Part shown: piece by piece, positions 6,234 to 6,780 of the stretch
Numbering within the stretch: position 1 is the stretch's first letter
Layout of the letters: each line of letters begins with the position of its first letter
Assembly: GCA_023424475.1 (NCBI GenBank)
Contig: JAFADX010000177.1
Coordinates: 1 to 6,780 of the forward strand
Source of the DNA: Pseudomonadota bacterium
GTDB lineage: Bacteria > Pseudomonadota > Alphaproteobacteria > Acetobacterales > Acetobacteraceae
Direction: 5' to 3'
Length of the DNA stretch: 6,780 nucleotides
Made by a program: the position numbers and the translations under genes
Notes under the pieces: generated by a model
Databases searched by the model: none
Told to the model about the DNA's origin: nothing
Seen by the model: the letters and a program-made list of their open reading frames with translations, nothing else

Positions 6234-6413
6234 TCAGACCCCCGTCACCCACAGGGCCAGCTCGGCAGCGGCCCAGGCAAGCACGAGAAAGCCCGTGAAG
6301 TCCCGCATGGCGCGGCGACCCGGGCGGCCCGGCGGCTTCGCGGGCACGAAGCGGACGACGAGCGGAAGCGGCGGAATGGCGATCGGGGGATCGGCGGCAG
6401 CGTTCGTTCTCAT
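6234..6413 (-). CDS. Small single-pass membrane protein, candidate SOS-regulated
   Basis: I do not recognise this 59-residue protein. Residues 1-30 are Pro-rich (PPIAIPPLPL, AKPPGRP). A basic cluster RPGRRAMR is at 30-37, and residues 39-58 form one hydrophobic segment (FTGFLVLAWAAAELALWVTG) ending one residue before the C-terminus. The basic cluster predicts a cytoplasmic N-terminus and a membrane-embedded C-terminus. The ATG at 6411-6413 has no Shine-Dalgarno, but a LexA-type operator and -35/-10 boxes lie directly upstream with a predicted transcript start at the ATG. This supports a leaderless gene. The size and topology resemble SOS-induced division inhibitors (SidA of Caulobacter, 29 residues, one membrane helix), but no sequence similarity is claimed. 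An internal ATG at 6308 would give a 24-residue, nearly all-helix product. The main doubt is whether so short a frame in GC-rich DNA is translated. Confidence 0.55.
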   Translation of the reverse strand: MRTNAAADPPIAIPPLPLVVRFVPAKPPGRPGRRAMRDFTGFLVLAWAAAELALWVTGV

Positions 6414-6419
6414 GGAACG

Positions 6420-6448
6420 ATAAGAACAAAACAAGAACATTAATGCAA
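6420..6448 (-). promoter_or_regulatory. Predicted promoter of the small membrane-protein gene
   Basis: Read on the minus strand, TTGCAT (6443-6448) and TCTTAT (6420-6425) are spaced by 17 bases, matching three and four of six positions of the sigma-70-type consensus. They lie in the most AT-rich patch of the window. A start seven bases past the -10 falls on position 6413, the A of the ATG, predicting a leaderless mRNA. Confidence 0.5.
6424..6438 (-). promoter_or_regulatory. LexA (SOS) operator, alphaproteobacterial GTTC-N7-GTTC type
   Basis: The minus strand reads GTTCTTGTTTTGTTC. This is an exact direct repeat of GTTC with a seven-base T-rich spacer, the established LexA recognition pattern in many Alphaproteobacteria. 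It sits between the predicted -35 and -10 boxes and overlaps the -10 edge, where a repressor would block RNA polymerase. A third GTTC (6415-6418) lies between the box and the start codon. The box ends 10 bases before the ATG of the 59-residue gene; it is about 113 bases from the divergent plus-strand gene, which it could also affect. Confidence 0.65.
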
Positions 6449-6551
6449 GCGCGACCTGACCCAAATCGCGGGGGGGACTGCAGCACCGGCTTGTGCGAAG
6501 GACGTTGCGCCGCCGAGAATGATGCCGACCGTTCAGCGGAGCGCCCGATCC

Positions 6552-6780
6552 ATGACCGATTCCTCCGACCACCGCCTGGCACGCCGCCTCGTCGTGGTCC
6601 GCCTGGCGGCTGCGGCGGGCGGCGCCGCGATGCCTGGCCTCGCCTTCGGCCAGGGCGGCAAGGGAGAAGGCGGGAACGCGCCGGCCCCTACCCCACCGGC
6701 ACCTGCACCGGCGCCGCCTGCCCGGCGGCGCGGCGGCCCCGCCGGCGTCTCCGATGCCGACCCGAACGACCCGCCCGGAC
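6552..6780 (+). CDS. Exported proline/alanine/glycine-rich low-complexity protein, 3' end outside window
   Basis: The frame is open from ATG 6552 to the window edge (76 codons seen, no stop). Residues 1-13 are polar and basic (MTDSSDHRLARRL). A hydrophobic stretch follows to about residue 31 (VVVRLAAAAGGAAMPGLAF) and then FGQGGKG, resembling a Sec signal peptide with cleavage near residue 33. The mature part is low complexity: PAPTPPAPAPAPPARRRGG (residues 44-62), then GVSDADPNDPPG (65-76). GGAG ten bases upstream supports the start at 6552; in-frame ATGs at 6519 and 6522 would add 10-11 residues. Weak promoter-like boxes TTGTGC (6491-6496) and GAGAAT (6515-6520) are spaced 18 apart. I recognise no domain. 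Codon pattern and the signal-like N-terminus favour a real gene; function unknown. Confidence 0.6.
   Translation, partial: MTDSSDHRLARRLVVVRLAAAAGGAAMPGLAFGQGGKGEGGNAPAPTPPAPAPAPPARRRGGPAGVSDADPNDPPG

Noticed and set aside
6470..6476. Run of seven G residues in the intergenic region
   Set aside because: It could be a phase-variation tract, but seven is short, it lies outside coding sequence and not at promoter spacing, and GC-rich DNA makes it unremarkable.
6491..6520. Plus-strand promoter TTGTGC-N18-GAGAAT ahead of the gene at 6552
   Set aside because: It has three and four of six matches with non-ideal spacing in GC-rich DNA; too weak to list as a feature.
1..6780. Insertion sequences, CRISPR arrays, tRNA or rRNA genes, attachment sites
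   Set aside because: No transposase-like protein, regularly spaced repeats, tRNA-like cloverleaf or long duplicated termini were seen on either strand.

Overview
The window is very GC-rich and densely coding. The protein set (short-form 6-phosphogluconate dehydrogenase with gluconokinase, a FrnE/DsbA-like oxidoreductase, a twin-arginine patatin, a proline-rich secreted protein) and a GTTC-N7-GTTC type SOS box point to an alphaproteobacterium. By general resemblance it is probably an Acetobacteraceae/Roseomonas-like member of the Rhodospirillales. The taxonomic call is inference; no rRNA or marker gene is present.

Layout. From 3996 down to 10, four genes run on the minus strand: a class-C-beta-lactamase-fold serine hydrolase (2887..3996), a short-form 6-phosphogluconate dehydrogenase (1819..2802), gluconokinase (1304..1822, overlapping gnd by 4 bases) and an FAD-dependent monooxygenase (10..1218). 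The two gaps in this run (84 and 85 bases) each hold a strong GC hairpin, so the run probably consists of a hydrolase unit, a gnd-gntK unit and a monooxygenase unit. Read-through between them is possible. A 108-base divergent region (3997..4104) separates the run from a plus-strand DsbA-family oxidoreductase (4105..4779). The oxidoreductase's ribosome binding site is predicted to be folded into a hairpin. That gene converges on a minus-strand patatin-like phospholipase (4935..6143) with a Tat-type signal; the 155-base gap between them holds two hairpins and no gene.

The right end is the most interesting part. Upstream of the patatin, also on the minus strand, lies a 59-codon gene for a proline-rich protein with one C-terminal membrane segment (6234..6413). 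It starts at the edge of a sharply AT-rich patch. That patch contains GTTC-N7-GTTC, the alphaproteobacterial LexA operator pattern, placed between plausible -35 and -10 boxes. The predicted transcript would begin at or next to the ATG, that is, leaderless. This suggests a DNA-damage-induced small membrane protein, possibly analogous to SOS division inhibitors such as Caulobacter SidA, perhaps co-transcribed with the patatin. On the other side of this promoter, a plus-strand gene for an exported, Pro/Ala/Gly-rich low-complexity protein (6552 onward) runs off the window.

How the genes work together: gluconokinase and 6-phosphogluconate dehydrogenase form a two-step route from gluconate to ribulose-5-phosphate. 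The others have no evident shared pathway. No tRNA, rRNA, CRISPR array, insertion sequence or attachment site was seen. No gene-free stretch exceeds 300 bases.
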